Origin: Deltaproteobacteria bacterium
Lineage (GTDB): Bacteria; JAMCPX01
NCBI GenBank assembly: GCA_023381995.1
Contig: JAMCVD010000024.1
Coordinates: forward strand, 1 to 48,396
DNA: 48,396 nt
Reading direction: 5' to 3'
Program-made: the position numbers and the translations under genes
Notes under the pieces: model-generated
The model's database searches: none
What the model was told of the DNA's origin: nothing
What the model saw: the letters and a program-made list of their open reading frames with translations, nothing else
Shown here: positions 24,103 to 32,082 of the stretch, piece after piece
Numbering within the stretch: position 1 is the stretch's first letter
Layout of the letters: each line of letters begins with the position of its first letter

Positions 24103-26007
24103 CTACAAGCCCAGGGATGTCCTGTATCTCTGCAGCCATCGGACGAGCACCATGATGGACCACAGTTTCTTCCTGTGATCGTGGGACCGCTGCAGATGCT
24201 CCCGCAGGAGCCGCGCTATGTAGGCATGATTGAAGATGTCCATGCCCTCGATCGCTTCCTGAGAGAGGAGCGCCTCTGCCTCGTGGGCGAGGCCGCCCTG
24301 CAGCCATTGTGTAATCGGGACCCCAAAGCCTTTCTTTTTCCTGTCTATTACGACGTCGGGCAGCTTGTCCTTCATGAGCTTTTTCAATATACGCTTTTGC
24401 GAGATGCCCCTGAGCTTGTATTCGAACGGCAGCGACATGCAGAACTCTATGACCCTGTTGTCGAGGAGGGGGACCCTCGATTCTACGGATGCGGCCATGG
24501 TCGCCCTGTCGATCTTCGCAAGGAGGTCGTCGGGAAGGTACATAAATATGTCCATGATGTTCGCTCTCTCCGGGTCCGATAGCCCCGTCGTCTGCTTTGC
24601 GATCTCTTCCGCGGGCCGGAATATCGAGTGCTCGATGCTTGCAAACACTCCCTCTTTGAGCAGCAGGCCTAATTCTCCGTACGAGAATCCGCCCATCCAT
24701 TCTGTGTGCCTCTCGATTACCTGCTGAGATGCCGAGCCTATGAACCTTTTCGCTATGAAATCCAGCGAGAAGTTTTTCGGTGAAACCGGCAGAAGACTTA
24801 TCAGGGGACCGATGACTTTTTCCCGTATCGATTTGGGGAGGGAGTTGTACAGCGGGGCGAACTTGTGTGCGATGTATGTCGGATAGCCAGCGAACATCTC
24901 GTCGCCGCCTTCTCCTGAGAGTACGACCCTTACACTTCTGCCTGCCAGCCTGCTCAGGGCGTATGTCGGAACGACGGAAGGATCGGCGATGGGGTCGTCC
25001 ATGAAGTCTGTAATATGCTGGAACAGCCCGATGAACGACTCGTATGCAAATACCTCGGAACGATGCGTTAGACCGAGTTTATCGCTTACCATCCTCGCGT
25101 ACCTGCTCTCATCGAAGGAGGGATCCTCGAATGCGAGGGAAAAGCTGCGAATACCAGGGTTTATCCTTGATGCAAAGTATGCGATGGTTGAGGAATCGAT
25201 ACCGCCGGAGAGAAAGATGCCAACAGGCACGTCGGCCGTCATCTGGTCTTTCATGGTACTCGATAGCACGTCCTCCAGTCGGAGAATATAGGCGTTTTCG
25301 CTGTGCGAGATGCCTGTCGGCTGCTCCTCTGTGCGGATCTTGATCCCCGCGAATCGTTTTTCCTCGATGCCGTTTCCTGACCCGATCAGACACGTCCCGG
25401 GCGCAATCCTAAAGATGTCCTTTACGACGGTGTTTTTCCCGGGCGTATAGTCATAGGCGAGGTATTGCGCTACCCCGGGCAGGCTCAGACCGTATGACCT
25501 GTCCTTCAGGGAGAGCAAGGCCTTCATTTCCGAGGCGAAGGCGACGCCGCTGTACAGGCCGCAGTGGTAGAGGGGCTTTATGCCGGCCCTGTCTCTCGCA
25601 AGCACGAGCCTTTTCCTGCTATTATCGTAGAGTGCGAATGCAAACATCCCGTTCAGTCGTTCAAATCCTTCGGTGCCGTACTCCTCGTAGAGGTGCACGA
25701 TGACCTCGGTATCGGTATTTGTGTAGAAGGTATGACCCTTTGAGAGCAGCCCCTTCGCCAGCTCTTTGAAGTTATAAATCTCTCCATTGTATACGATCCA
25801 CACGGAGCCGTCCTCGTTGTGGATGGGCTGATCGCCGGACCTGATGTCGATGATGGCAAGTCTGTTCGCGCCGATAGCACATCGATCCGAGCCGTGTATG
25901 CCCTGGTGGTCTGGTCCCCTGTGCCGTATGGTGTCAAGCATCGTTCGAGTGGACGCAATAAGCTCGTCGGGTGATGCTCGGCCGTATATCCCGCATATCC
26001 CACACAT
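24103..26007 (-). CDS. asnB: Asparagine synthase (glutamine-hydrolysing)
   Basis: This 634-aa two-domain amidotransferase starts with the N-terminal nucleophile Cys2 (MCGICGIYG). The class II glutaminase motifs RHRGPDHQG, NRLAIID and YNGEIYN follow. The synthetase domain carries the PP-loop LSGGIDSST at about 268, then ALSRLAGRSVRVVLSGEGGDEMFAGYP. It starts 3 bp after the stop of the DPM1-like glycosyltransferase, so they form a transcription unit. AsnB-like amidotransferases are often found in exopolysaccharide clusters, where they may amidate a uronic acid rather than aspartate. Given this context the real acceptor is uncertain. Confidence 0.92.
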   Translation of the reverse strand: MCGICGIYGRASPDELIASTRTMLDTIRHRGPDHQGIHGSDRCAIGANRLAIIDIRSGDQPIHNEDGSVWIVYNGEIYNFKELAKGLLSKGHTFYTNTDTEVIVHLYEEYGTEGFERLNGMFAFALYDNSRKRLVLARDRAGIKPLYHCGLYSGVAFASEMKALLSLKDRSYGLSLPGVAQYLAYDYTPGKNTVVKDIFRIAPGTCLIGSGNGIEEKRFAGIKIRTEEQPTGISHSENAYILRLEDVLSSTMKDQMTADVPVGIFLSGGIDSSTIAYFASRINPGIRSFSLAFEDPSFDESRYARMVSDKLGLTHRSEVFAYESFIGLFQHITDFMDDPIADPSVVPTYALSRLAGRSVRVVLSGEGGDEMFAGYPTYIAHKFAPLYNSLPKSIREKVIGPLISLLPVSPKNFSLDFIAKRFIGSASQQVIERHTEWMGGFSYGELGLLLKEGVFASIEHSIFRPAEEIAKQTTGLSDPERANIMDIFMYLPDDLLAKIDRATMAASVESRVPLLDNRVIEFCMSLPFEYKLRGISQKRILKKLMKDKLPDVVIDRKKKGFGVPITQWLQGGLAHEAEALLSQEAIEGMDIFNHAYIARLLREHLQRSHDHRKKLWSIMVLVRWLQRYRTSLGL

Positions 26008-26010
26008 AGC

Positions 26011-26958
26011 TCAAAGGTTGATCTTTTCTTTGATCGTATAGACGGGATTGCTCATGGATTCGTGATAGAGACGTATAATCAATTCTGCGATCAGACCAAT
26101 CAGTATAAGCTCGAACCCTATGAGAAACAGGAATACGGCGAGCAGGAGCAGCGGGTTCCTGTAGGCGAAGACGTGGAGATGGAACTTTTCGTAGAGGACG
26201 TAGACGCCGATAAAAAAGCTCGCGAGCATGAACATGAGGCCGCTGCCTCCGAAGAGGTGCAGGGGCCTCGTAGAAAAATCTGCGAGAAACTTCACCGTGA
26301 GCAGGTCGAGCAGCACCTTTATCGTCTTCATAAAGCCATAATGGGTCTTGCCGTAGTGCCTCGGTCTGTGGTGTGTCTGTATCTCCGCAATGGATGCCCC
26401 CATCCCAGCCGCATACACGGGTATGAACCTGTGCATCTCCCCGTACAGCTTTATGCCTTTGAGGATGTCTGCCTTGTAGGCTTTCAGGGTGCACCCGAAG
26501 TCATGCAGCCTGACCCCTGTAACGATGCCGATAATATGATTTGCGACCATGGAAGGCAGCGTCCTGACCAGGAATTTGTCCCTCCTGGGCTTGCGCCATC
26601 CGCTCACAAGGTCGTAGCCGCTCTCTATCAGGGCAATCATGGCTGGTATATCGTGGGGGTCGTTCTGGAGATCGGCGTCCATCGTAACTATGATGCGGCC
26701 TCCGGCGTTTTCGATGCCTGCCGACATCGCCGGCGTCTGCCCATAGTTCCTCCTGAAGCTCACCACTTTAACGGTGCGGTCGTCTGACGCGATTCGTTTC
26801 AGGTTCTTCAGGGTCGCATCCGTGCTGCCGTCGTCGACGAATACGATCTCCGCATCGTAGTGGTGCAGGCCGATGACGTCCTTGAGCTCTGCATAGAGCT
26901 TCCCAACGGATTCGGCTTCATTAAAAACGGGTATTATAACGGACAGATCTACGCCCAT
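26011..26958 (-). CDS. GT2 glycosyltransferase, DPM1/ArnC-like
   Basis: This is a 315-aa membrane-anchored family 2 glycosyltransferase. The GT-A domain shows LSVIIPVFNEAESVGKLYAEL, VFVDDGSTD, the metal-binding DADLQNDP, and the DFGCTLKAYKADI and HRFIPVYAAGMG motifs of polyprenyl-phosphate mannosyl/glucosyl synthases. Two C-terminal transmembrane helices follow (about 233-255 and 266-292). It probably makes a polyprenyl-phosphate sugar, which is the donor type used by GT-C enzymes. Two GT-C genes lie close by, an attractive functional link (inference). It is transcribed with asnB. Confidence 0.93.
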   Translation of the reverse strand: MGVDLSVIIPVFNEAESVGKLYAELKDVIGLHHYDAEIVFVDDGSTDATLKNLKRIASDDRTVKVVSFRRNYGQTPAMSAGIENAGGRIIVTMDADLQNDPHDIPAMIALIESGYDLVSGWRKPRRDKFLVRTLPSMVANHIIGIVTGVRLHDFGCTLKAYKADILKGIKLYGEMHRFIPVYAAGMGASIAEIQTHHRPRHYGKTHYGFMKTIKVLLDLLTVKFLADFSTRPLHLFGGSGLMFMLASFFIGVYVLYEKFHLHVFAYRNPLLLLAVFLFLIGFELILIGLIAELIIRLYHESMSNPVYTIKEKINL

Positions 26959-27000
26959 GTACTCACACTATCAGAAAAACTGCACGTTTCAAATAGATTT

Positions 27001-27241
27001 TGGTTCCTCTCCCCTTTGTGATCATGAAGAAAGAGTTTTCTCCTCTGCTCGTAAAACAAAGCTCTTTTCGGTAAAGGGGGTACGGCCCATAACGTCTCCG
27101 TATTTCCATAGCGAGAGAGAAGCAGTCCACGCAGAGTACCACGGAAGCATTGCAGGCAGTCCGGATGTGTTTCCCTTCGCAGTGTCGAAAACTCTTTCTT
27201 TTTGTTCTATCAGTCCCATGATCACTTTTGGGATAAGAGCC
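27001..27241. repeat. Palindromic interspersed repeat, long copy
   Basis: Both ends match the repeat at 254-377. The left part carries GTGATCATGAAGAAAGAG and the right part CTCTTTCTTTTTG...CATGATCAC, forming terminal inverted repeats. An extra 118 bp (27051-27168) lies in the middle, after CTCCTCTGCTCG and before GTTTCCC. It fills most of the 324-bp gap between the glycosyltransferase and radical SAM genes. The 107-aa minus ORF here is only a translation of the element. Confidence 0.75.
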
Positions 27242-27282
27242 TAAATTTTTAAAGGTAGAGGGCCAGACCGCAGGGAGACGCA

Positions 27283-28722
27283 TCACATGATGGAGGAGTA
27301 GTTATTGGTCCAGTTGGCGGGACCGCCCGTGTGGAGATAGAAAACGATGGACGGCAGCAGTCCGACGTCGAAGAACTTCTTTACGTAGTACAGCTTGTTG
27401 AGAGCCATTAATCTGAAGAGGGGCGTCAGCAGCGCCGAGCTGTACAGCCTTGGCATAATCCTGTAGAAACTGTCGTGTTTGACGATGAACGGGAACGTAT
27501 AGAACAGGTTCTCGAACTGGACCGCGTACGGCGTCCTATATATCGGCTTTTCCCTGTCGAAAAAGCTTTCGAGGCCCATTGTATAGTCGTGTTCAAGGTA
27601 CCCGTGATCGATGGCGAACTCGTAAAGCTTTGTGCCCTCTATGGGGACCGACATGGTTATTACCGGATTGTCCGGCCTGATCTTCCTGTTGAGCTCTATG
27701 GTCTCGAACACATTTTCGAGGGTCTCGCCGGGGTTCCCTATCATGTTGAACGTCGCCAGTCGTATCCCATGCTTCTTTATCAGCATACACTTGTCGATGA
27801 TCTCCTGGTCGGATATCCTCTTGTTGAGTACATTCACCCTGATGTCGCTGTTGCCGCTTTCGATGCCAACGGCGATGCCCGTGCATCCGGCGTGGGCGAG
27901 CGACTTTATGGTGCTCTCGTCGAGCTTGTTTACCATGCTGTTGAACGTGAACGGGACCGCTATCCTTTCCGCGTATCGGCCGCAGAACTCTGTCGTCCAT
28001 CCCGCGTCGAAGGTGAACAGGTCGTCGGAGAAGTGGACGTGCTTGAGCGGGTACCTGTTCATGATATATTCTATCTCTTCCAGCATGCGGCTTACGCTTT
28101 TCTTCCTTACGAAGCTGCCCCTGCCTTCCGTGATCTTCTTCAGGGAGGGATTAAAGCAATAGGAGCAGACATTCGGGCACCCCCTGCCGCTGATGAACCT
28201 TTTTAAGGGGAGGTTTTTTATGACCCTGTATTTATAATAGACCTCTCTGTCCGGGAGGGGCATTTCGTCCAAGTCCGTAAGCGGGCCCATGGGATTCTTA
28301 TAGATATCTCCCTTGTACTTTACCCACATGCTGCGGACGGTGGTGATGTCGCCGTCCGAACCGAGCCTCTGTAGGAACTCTGGTATTGCATAGTCCACTT
28401 CACCCCTGAGAATGGCATCGACGCCCTCGTTGTCTATGACACCCGGGAAAAAAGTGGGATGGGTGCCTGTAAGTATGCATACGGCCTTCGGCAGGGCGGA
28501 TTTTATCTTTCTGGCAGTGGATATGCCCCATTCGGGCTTTGTGATGGAGGTGGGTAGTATTACTATCGACGGCTCGTAAGAGCCCGCAGACTTCAGCAGG
28601 TTGTTTTCTTCCCTTTCGATCAGTACATCGTAGTCATGGCCTTGTTTTCTGAGCACTCCTGCCAGCTCGGTAAGGGCGAGTGACTCGTTGATGGCGTTGT
28701 CCTGTACAAATAAGACCTTCAT
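27283..28722 (-). CDS. B12-binding-domain radical SAM protein 1
   Basis: This 479-aa protein has an N-terminal cobalamin-binding-like Rossmann domain (KVLFVQDNAI start, GTHPTFFPGVID, ILRGEVDYAI). A radical SAM domain follows with the cluster motif CPNVCSYC (Cys182, 186, 189), then GIAVGIESGNSDIRV and FNMIGNPGETLENVFETIE, typical of this superfamily. The N-terminal domain lacks the DxHxxG loop used for His coordination of cobalt, as in many B12-dependent radical SAM enzymes. Such enzymes methylate or rearrange unactivated carbons. It lies downstream of the first GT-C/SLBB gene on the same strand. Substrate unknown; lipid, sugar and peptide are all possible. Confidence 0.92.
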   Translation of the reverse strand: MKVLFVQDNAINESLALTELAGVLRKQGHDYDVLIEREENNLLKSAGSYEPSIVILPTSITKPEWGISTARKIKSALPKAVCILTGTHPTFFPGVIDNEGVDAILRGEVDYAIPEFLQRLGSDGDITTVRSMWVKYKGDIYKNPMGPLTDLDEMPLPDREVYYKYRVIKNLPLKRFISGRGCPNVCSYCFNPSLKKITEGRGSFVRKKSVSRMLEEIEYIMNRYPLKHVHFSDDLFTFDAGWTTEFCGRYAERIAVPFTFNSMVNKLDESTIKSLAHAGCTGIAVGIESGNSDIRVNVLNKRISDQEIIDKCMLIKKHGIRLATFNMIGNPGETLENVFETIELNRKIRPDNPVITMSVPIEGTKLYEFAIDHGYLEHDYTMGLESFFDREKPIYRTPYAVQFENLFYTFPFIVKHDSFYRIMPRLYSSALLTPLFRLMALNKLYYVKKFFDVGLLPSIVFYLHTGGPANWTNNYSSIM

Positions 28723-28870
28723 GGCTCTATGACTATTCTTCTGTCGAGGAGTATATGTTGAAACAGACCGATTGTCAACGCGATATTATACAAGCCCCCG
28801 TATATTGAACGGGATGCCCGCCGCGTGGGCCTCCCGATTTAACAGGGCTGGTTTTTTAAAGGGCTTTCAT

Positions 28871-31696
28871 TTATCTGGCAGCACCAGAATTCAGGCTATG
28901 TACCATTTTTTTGATGTACCGGATGTCCGGGTGCTCGTTGCCTTTCGGTACATACACGATGTCGTCGTCCTCCAGGGATGGGTTGTAGACAGCGTCCTTT
29001 GTCTGTATGTAGTTAATAAAGTCTGTCGTTATCAGCCTGTCGTGCCTCAGGATGACGATGCTATTGAGGTCCGATACGGGCAGCAGACCGCCTGTCAGGG
29101 TAAAGGTGTCTGCCAGCCTCGCATGCTCGGGCAGGATAAAGCTCCCGGTATATCTCACGGCGCCGATGACGGTCACCGAGATGGTCTTATGGGGGATGCC
29201 GGGCACATAAATGATGTCGTTGTTTTGGAGCAACGGGTTGTAGGCCTGGTCCTTCGTCAGCACATACCGCATAAGGTCTACTTTTATCGGCCTGTCATGC
29301 CTCAGGATGACGATGCTGTCGTAGTCCGATGCGGGCAGGTGACCCCCGGTCATGGTGAAGGCATTCGCGAGCCTCGCACCGTCGTTCAGGGTAAAGCTTC
29401 TCGAATATTTTACGGCACCGAAGACGGTCACCCTGATGGTCTTGTGGGGGGTGCCGGGCACATAAACGATGTCGTTGTCCCTTAGCAAGGGATTGTCCCC
29501 CGGAGCACGGGTCTTCAGATAGCGCAGCAGATTCACCCTTATAAGCTTGTTTCCCCTTATGATGATGACCTGCTTGAGGGCCGACGCCACCACCGGCCCT
29601 TCGGCCTTTACCAGTGCATACATCAATCTTGTCCCCATATCAACACTCAGACTTCTATTATACCTTGCCGTATCTACTATTGTTACTTTTATAGGTAGCT
29701 GCGGGGTGATTGCCGAGATAGATTTATAGCGATGCCCTGTCTCGTGACCCGGGGATTTTCCTGATTTCATGGACTCCGGCCTCTTATAAGATTTATAAAA
29801 ATCTTCGATCAGCTTCCTATTTTGGGGAGAGTCGAGAGGGGCCGTCTCTCCCGGTACGTAGATCACATCGTGCTCATCAAGAAGTGGATTGGACTGTCGA
29901 TCGCCTGTTTGAAAATATCTGGTCAAGTCTATGACGGTTTGCAATCCATTCCTGATTATGATCACGCTATTCAGTGCGGCTTTTTGTTGAATCCCGCCTG
30001 CGTATTTCAGAAGCCCTAAAAGGGTGGGGGTGGTCCTGTCTTTATCTGTAAGAAGGGTGAATACACCCGTCTTTCTGGTGGCGCCGATAAGGAGGACGTC
30101 TACGAAGGATGCTTGAGGAGAAGTTGTAAATTTTAACAAAGAGAAGCTGCCTACTTTCAGGATGGTATCATAGTGCTCCAATATAAGTCTTTCCAATGAG
30201 TTGGGATGGAACTCCATATTATTCATTTTATAGAGCTGCATAAGTAGTGGGTAAGACCAGTTGTGTGTTATTATGTATTCATTATGCGAAGACTTGAGCC
30301 TGCTTAAGACATCCTCAAGCATGGACCGGGGGGCACTGATCTTTGTGCCGAAGCTTGGGACCAAGTCATATGCTGTGGGATTGTTTATACCCATAACCGG
30401 GTATAACAGAGGGGCAAACGGATAGGCGAGTACATTCCTATCGCTTCCTATCAGCTTGTCTGCCTGGGTGATGAACTCTACAAGCGTCGATGCACCATAT
30501 CTGTCGAAAGACCACAGGTGCTCATGATCGAGCTCAAAATGATATGCCTTCGTATCAATCTTTTTGACATTATTGTAGATAATCACGCACACCGCCGCAG
30601 CACCTGCTAAAGCCACTATATTGAATAATCCCTTGATCAGTTTACAGATCAGTTTCCAGCTCACCCTTTTTAAGAGCTCCTCAAGTCTCCAAAGGACATA
30701 AACGGAGAATACGATACTCAGTCCCATATTGATATATGTCGTCGTCGGAACGACCAGCATAATACGATGGGTAACGTTCAGAAACAGGATGATGTTGCCG
30801 ATGAAGAGCGATGACTCCTGGGGTAATGCGTTTCTTTGTTTGAACAGGAAGAAGAGGCTGAGTACGAACGTGGAGATAAAGAGCAGCCTTAGCGGCTCGA
30901 ATATATATCTTATGGATGCGAACGGTCCCATGTAGAACATGTTGATTTTAGGATACAGGACGAGCAGTATGTGTTGGTCCCTTAAGAAGGGGACGAACGC
31001 CCCGTGTACTGCCAGCAGCAGCAGCATAATGGTAAGCGGTACCGCTGCACCCGACAGGAACTTGAGTGCTGCAAGTTTTTTCTGTCGCCCGATCGACGAT
31101 GTGTCGCTTTGCGATGTGCCGGATACATGTTTTAAATAGATGAGGGGGGTGAGCAGTGCTATCGTATACACTCCCGTCGACTGCAACAGGACAGCGGTCG
31201 ATCCGGCAAGCAGGCCCGATAGATACACGTACGTGTCCCTGCCGCTGTGCATAAATCTATTAAGGGCAATGAGGGTCAGAAAGAGTGTTATGGTCGAGGT
31301 GAGATAATGGTTCAGGGTGAACCACTCCGTGTATCCGAAGGTCAGGAAGAGCAGCGGTGCAAGGATCGCATACCATCTTTTTATGACAAGCCTTGATATA
31401 TGGTACAGCAGGAGATTTATTGTGCACGACAGTACAATCGTGACCTGGTTGGACACGGCGATGCTGTAGCCGAATAGTTTATACAGCCCCGCCATAATAT
31501 AGAAGTCGCCCGGGAAAAACACCTCGAAGAAGTCTCTGTAGATCATCTGTCCGTGCAAGATCCTCCATGCCCCGATCATCGTGCCCTCGTCGTTTGCCGG
31601 GTTGGTGGCGAACATATAATGGCTGTATAGGGACAGATAGGTATAAGAAATAAAGGCGACTATCAGGTAGGGGAATGATTTTTTAAGGTATTTCAT
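28871..31696 (-). CDS. GT-C membrane glycosyltransferase fused to four SLBB-like repeats
   Basis: This is a 941-aa chimera. Residues 1-380 form a polytopic membrane domain with about ten helices and the ArnT/PMT-like first periplasmic loop ATNPANDEGTMIGAWRIL...GQMIYRDFFE, which holds an acidic pair (Asp-Glu) in the usual catalytic place. After a soluble linker domain (380-525) come four SLBB-type repeats (about 530-615, 669-747, 753-832, 837-917). Each has the pattern GAVRYTGSF, RLADTFTLTGG, IVILRHDR, NPLL..NDIIYVPG known from Wza-type polysaccharide export proteins. I start at ATG 31696 (GGAAGAG upstream) rather than the track's TTG at 31714. A second, shorter homologue is at 36480. I know of no established family with this architecture. 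Confidence 0.85.
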   Translation of the reverse strand: MKYLKKSFPYLIVAFISYTYLSLYSHYMFATNPANDEGTMIGAWRILHGQMIYRDFFEVFFPGDFYIMAGLYKLFGYSIAVSNQVTIVLSCTINLLLYHISRLVIKRWYAILAPLLFLTFGYTEWFTLNHYLTSTITLFLTLIALNRFMHSGRDTYVYLSGLLAGSTAVLLQSTGVYTIALLTPLIYLKHVSGTSQSDTSSIGRQKKLAALKFLSGAAVPLTIMLLLLAVHGAFVPFLRDQHILLVLYPKINMFYMGPFASIRYIFEPLRLLFISTFVLSLFFLFKQRNALPQESSLFIGNIILFLNVTHRIMLVVPTTTYINMGLSIVFSVYVLWRLEELLKRVSWKLICKLIKGLFNIVALAGAAAVCVIIYNNVKKIDTKAYHFELDHEHLWSFDRYGASTLVEFITQADKLIGSDRNVLAYPFAPLLYPVMGINNPTAYDLVPSFGTKISAPRSMLEDVLSRLKSSHNEYIITHNWSYPLLMQLYKMNNMEFHPNSLERLILEHYDTILKVGSFSLLKFTTSPQASFVDVLLIGATRKTGVFTLLTDKDRTTPTLLGLLKYAGGIQQKAALNSVIIIRNGLQTVIDLTRYFQTGDRQSNPLLDEHDVIYVPGETAPLDSPQNRKLIEDFYKSYKRPESMKSGKSPGHETGHRYKSISAITPQLPIKVTIVDTARYNRSLSVDMGTRLMYALVKAEGPVVASALKQVIIIRGNKLIRVNLLRYLKTRAPGDNPLLRDNDIVYVPGTPHKTIRVTVFGAVKYSRSFTLNDGARLANAFTMTGGHLPASDYDSIVILRHDRPIKVDLMRYVLTKDQAYNPLLQNNDIIYVPGIPHKTISVTVIGAVRYTGSFILPEHARLADTFTLTGGLLPVSDLNSIVILRHDRLITTDFINYIQTKDAVYNPSLEDDDIVYVPKGNEHPDIRYIKKMVHSLNSGAAR

Positions 31697-32082
31697 GTAT
31701 CGACTCTTCCACAATGTGTAATCATATCGGCATAGAAAGGGTAGTATAGAATTTATTTATGGGCAAGACAAATGATGGTGGATAAATAAAAAACCATTTG
31801 ACATTCCTTTCGGGATTCTGTACCCTTCATGAAGAGAGGTGAGAATATGTGGCGGCCAGCACCGAGATAAATAAAATTTGGTATGTTCTTGTTGTCTGAA
31901 GGGAAACAGTATGCGGGGGATAGTCCGGGGTTAGAGAGTGTGTTTTAGCCTTCGAGTGTGGAAATATTTTTATCTGCACTGTCAGAAAGTGTAAGATATC
32001 CACGGGGGTATATATTACACAACAGCATGAAATGAATGAATTACCCCAAAACAAAGTTAAGAAGGCACATAAATATTGAGAG
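31697..32082. other. Divergent intergenic region, no gene
   Basis: This gap separates the minus-strand GT-C/SLBB gene from the plus-strand radical SAM genes and should hold both promoters. A TTGACA at 31798-31803 is followed 17 bp later by a weak TACCCT, a possible plus-strand promoter. The region is A+T-rich with no clear hairpin, riboswitch or tRNA. I looked for a cobalamin riboswitch because of the B12-binding enzymes and did not see one. Confidence 0.5.

Noticed and set aside
22787-24700. 637-aa minus-strand ORF
   Set aside because: It is the shadow of rny and of asnB in another frame; both real genes have complete family motifs.
28809-28860. Hairpin CGGGATGCCC...GGGCCTCCCG near the GT-C/SLBB stop as its terminator
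   Set aside because: It is on the wrong side for a T-run on the minus strand; the T6 nearby follows only on the plus strand and is 17 bp away.
31697-32082. Cobalamin riboswitch ahead of the B12-type radical SAM genes
   Set aside because: No B12-box-like sequence or matching stem pattern could be seen by eye.
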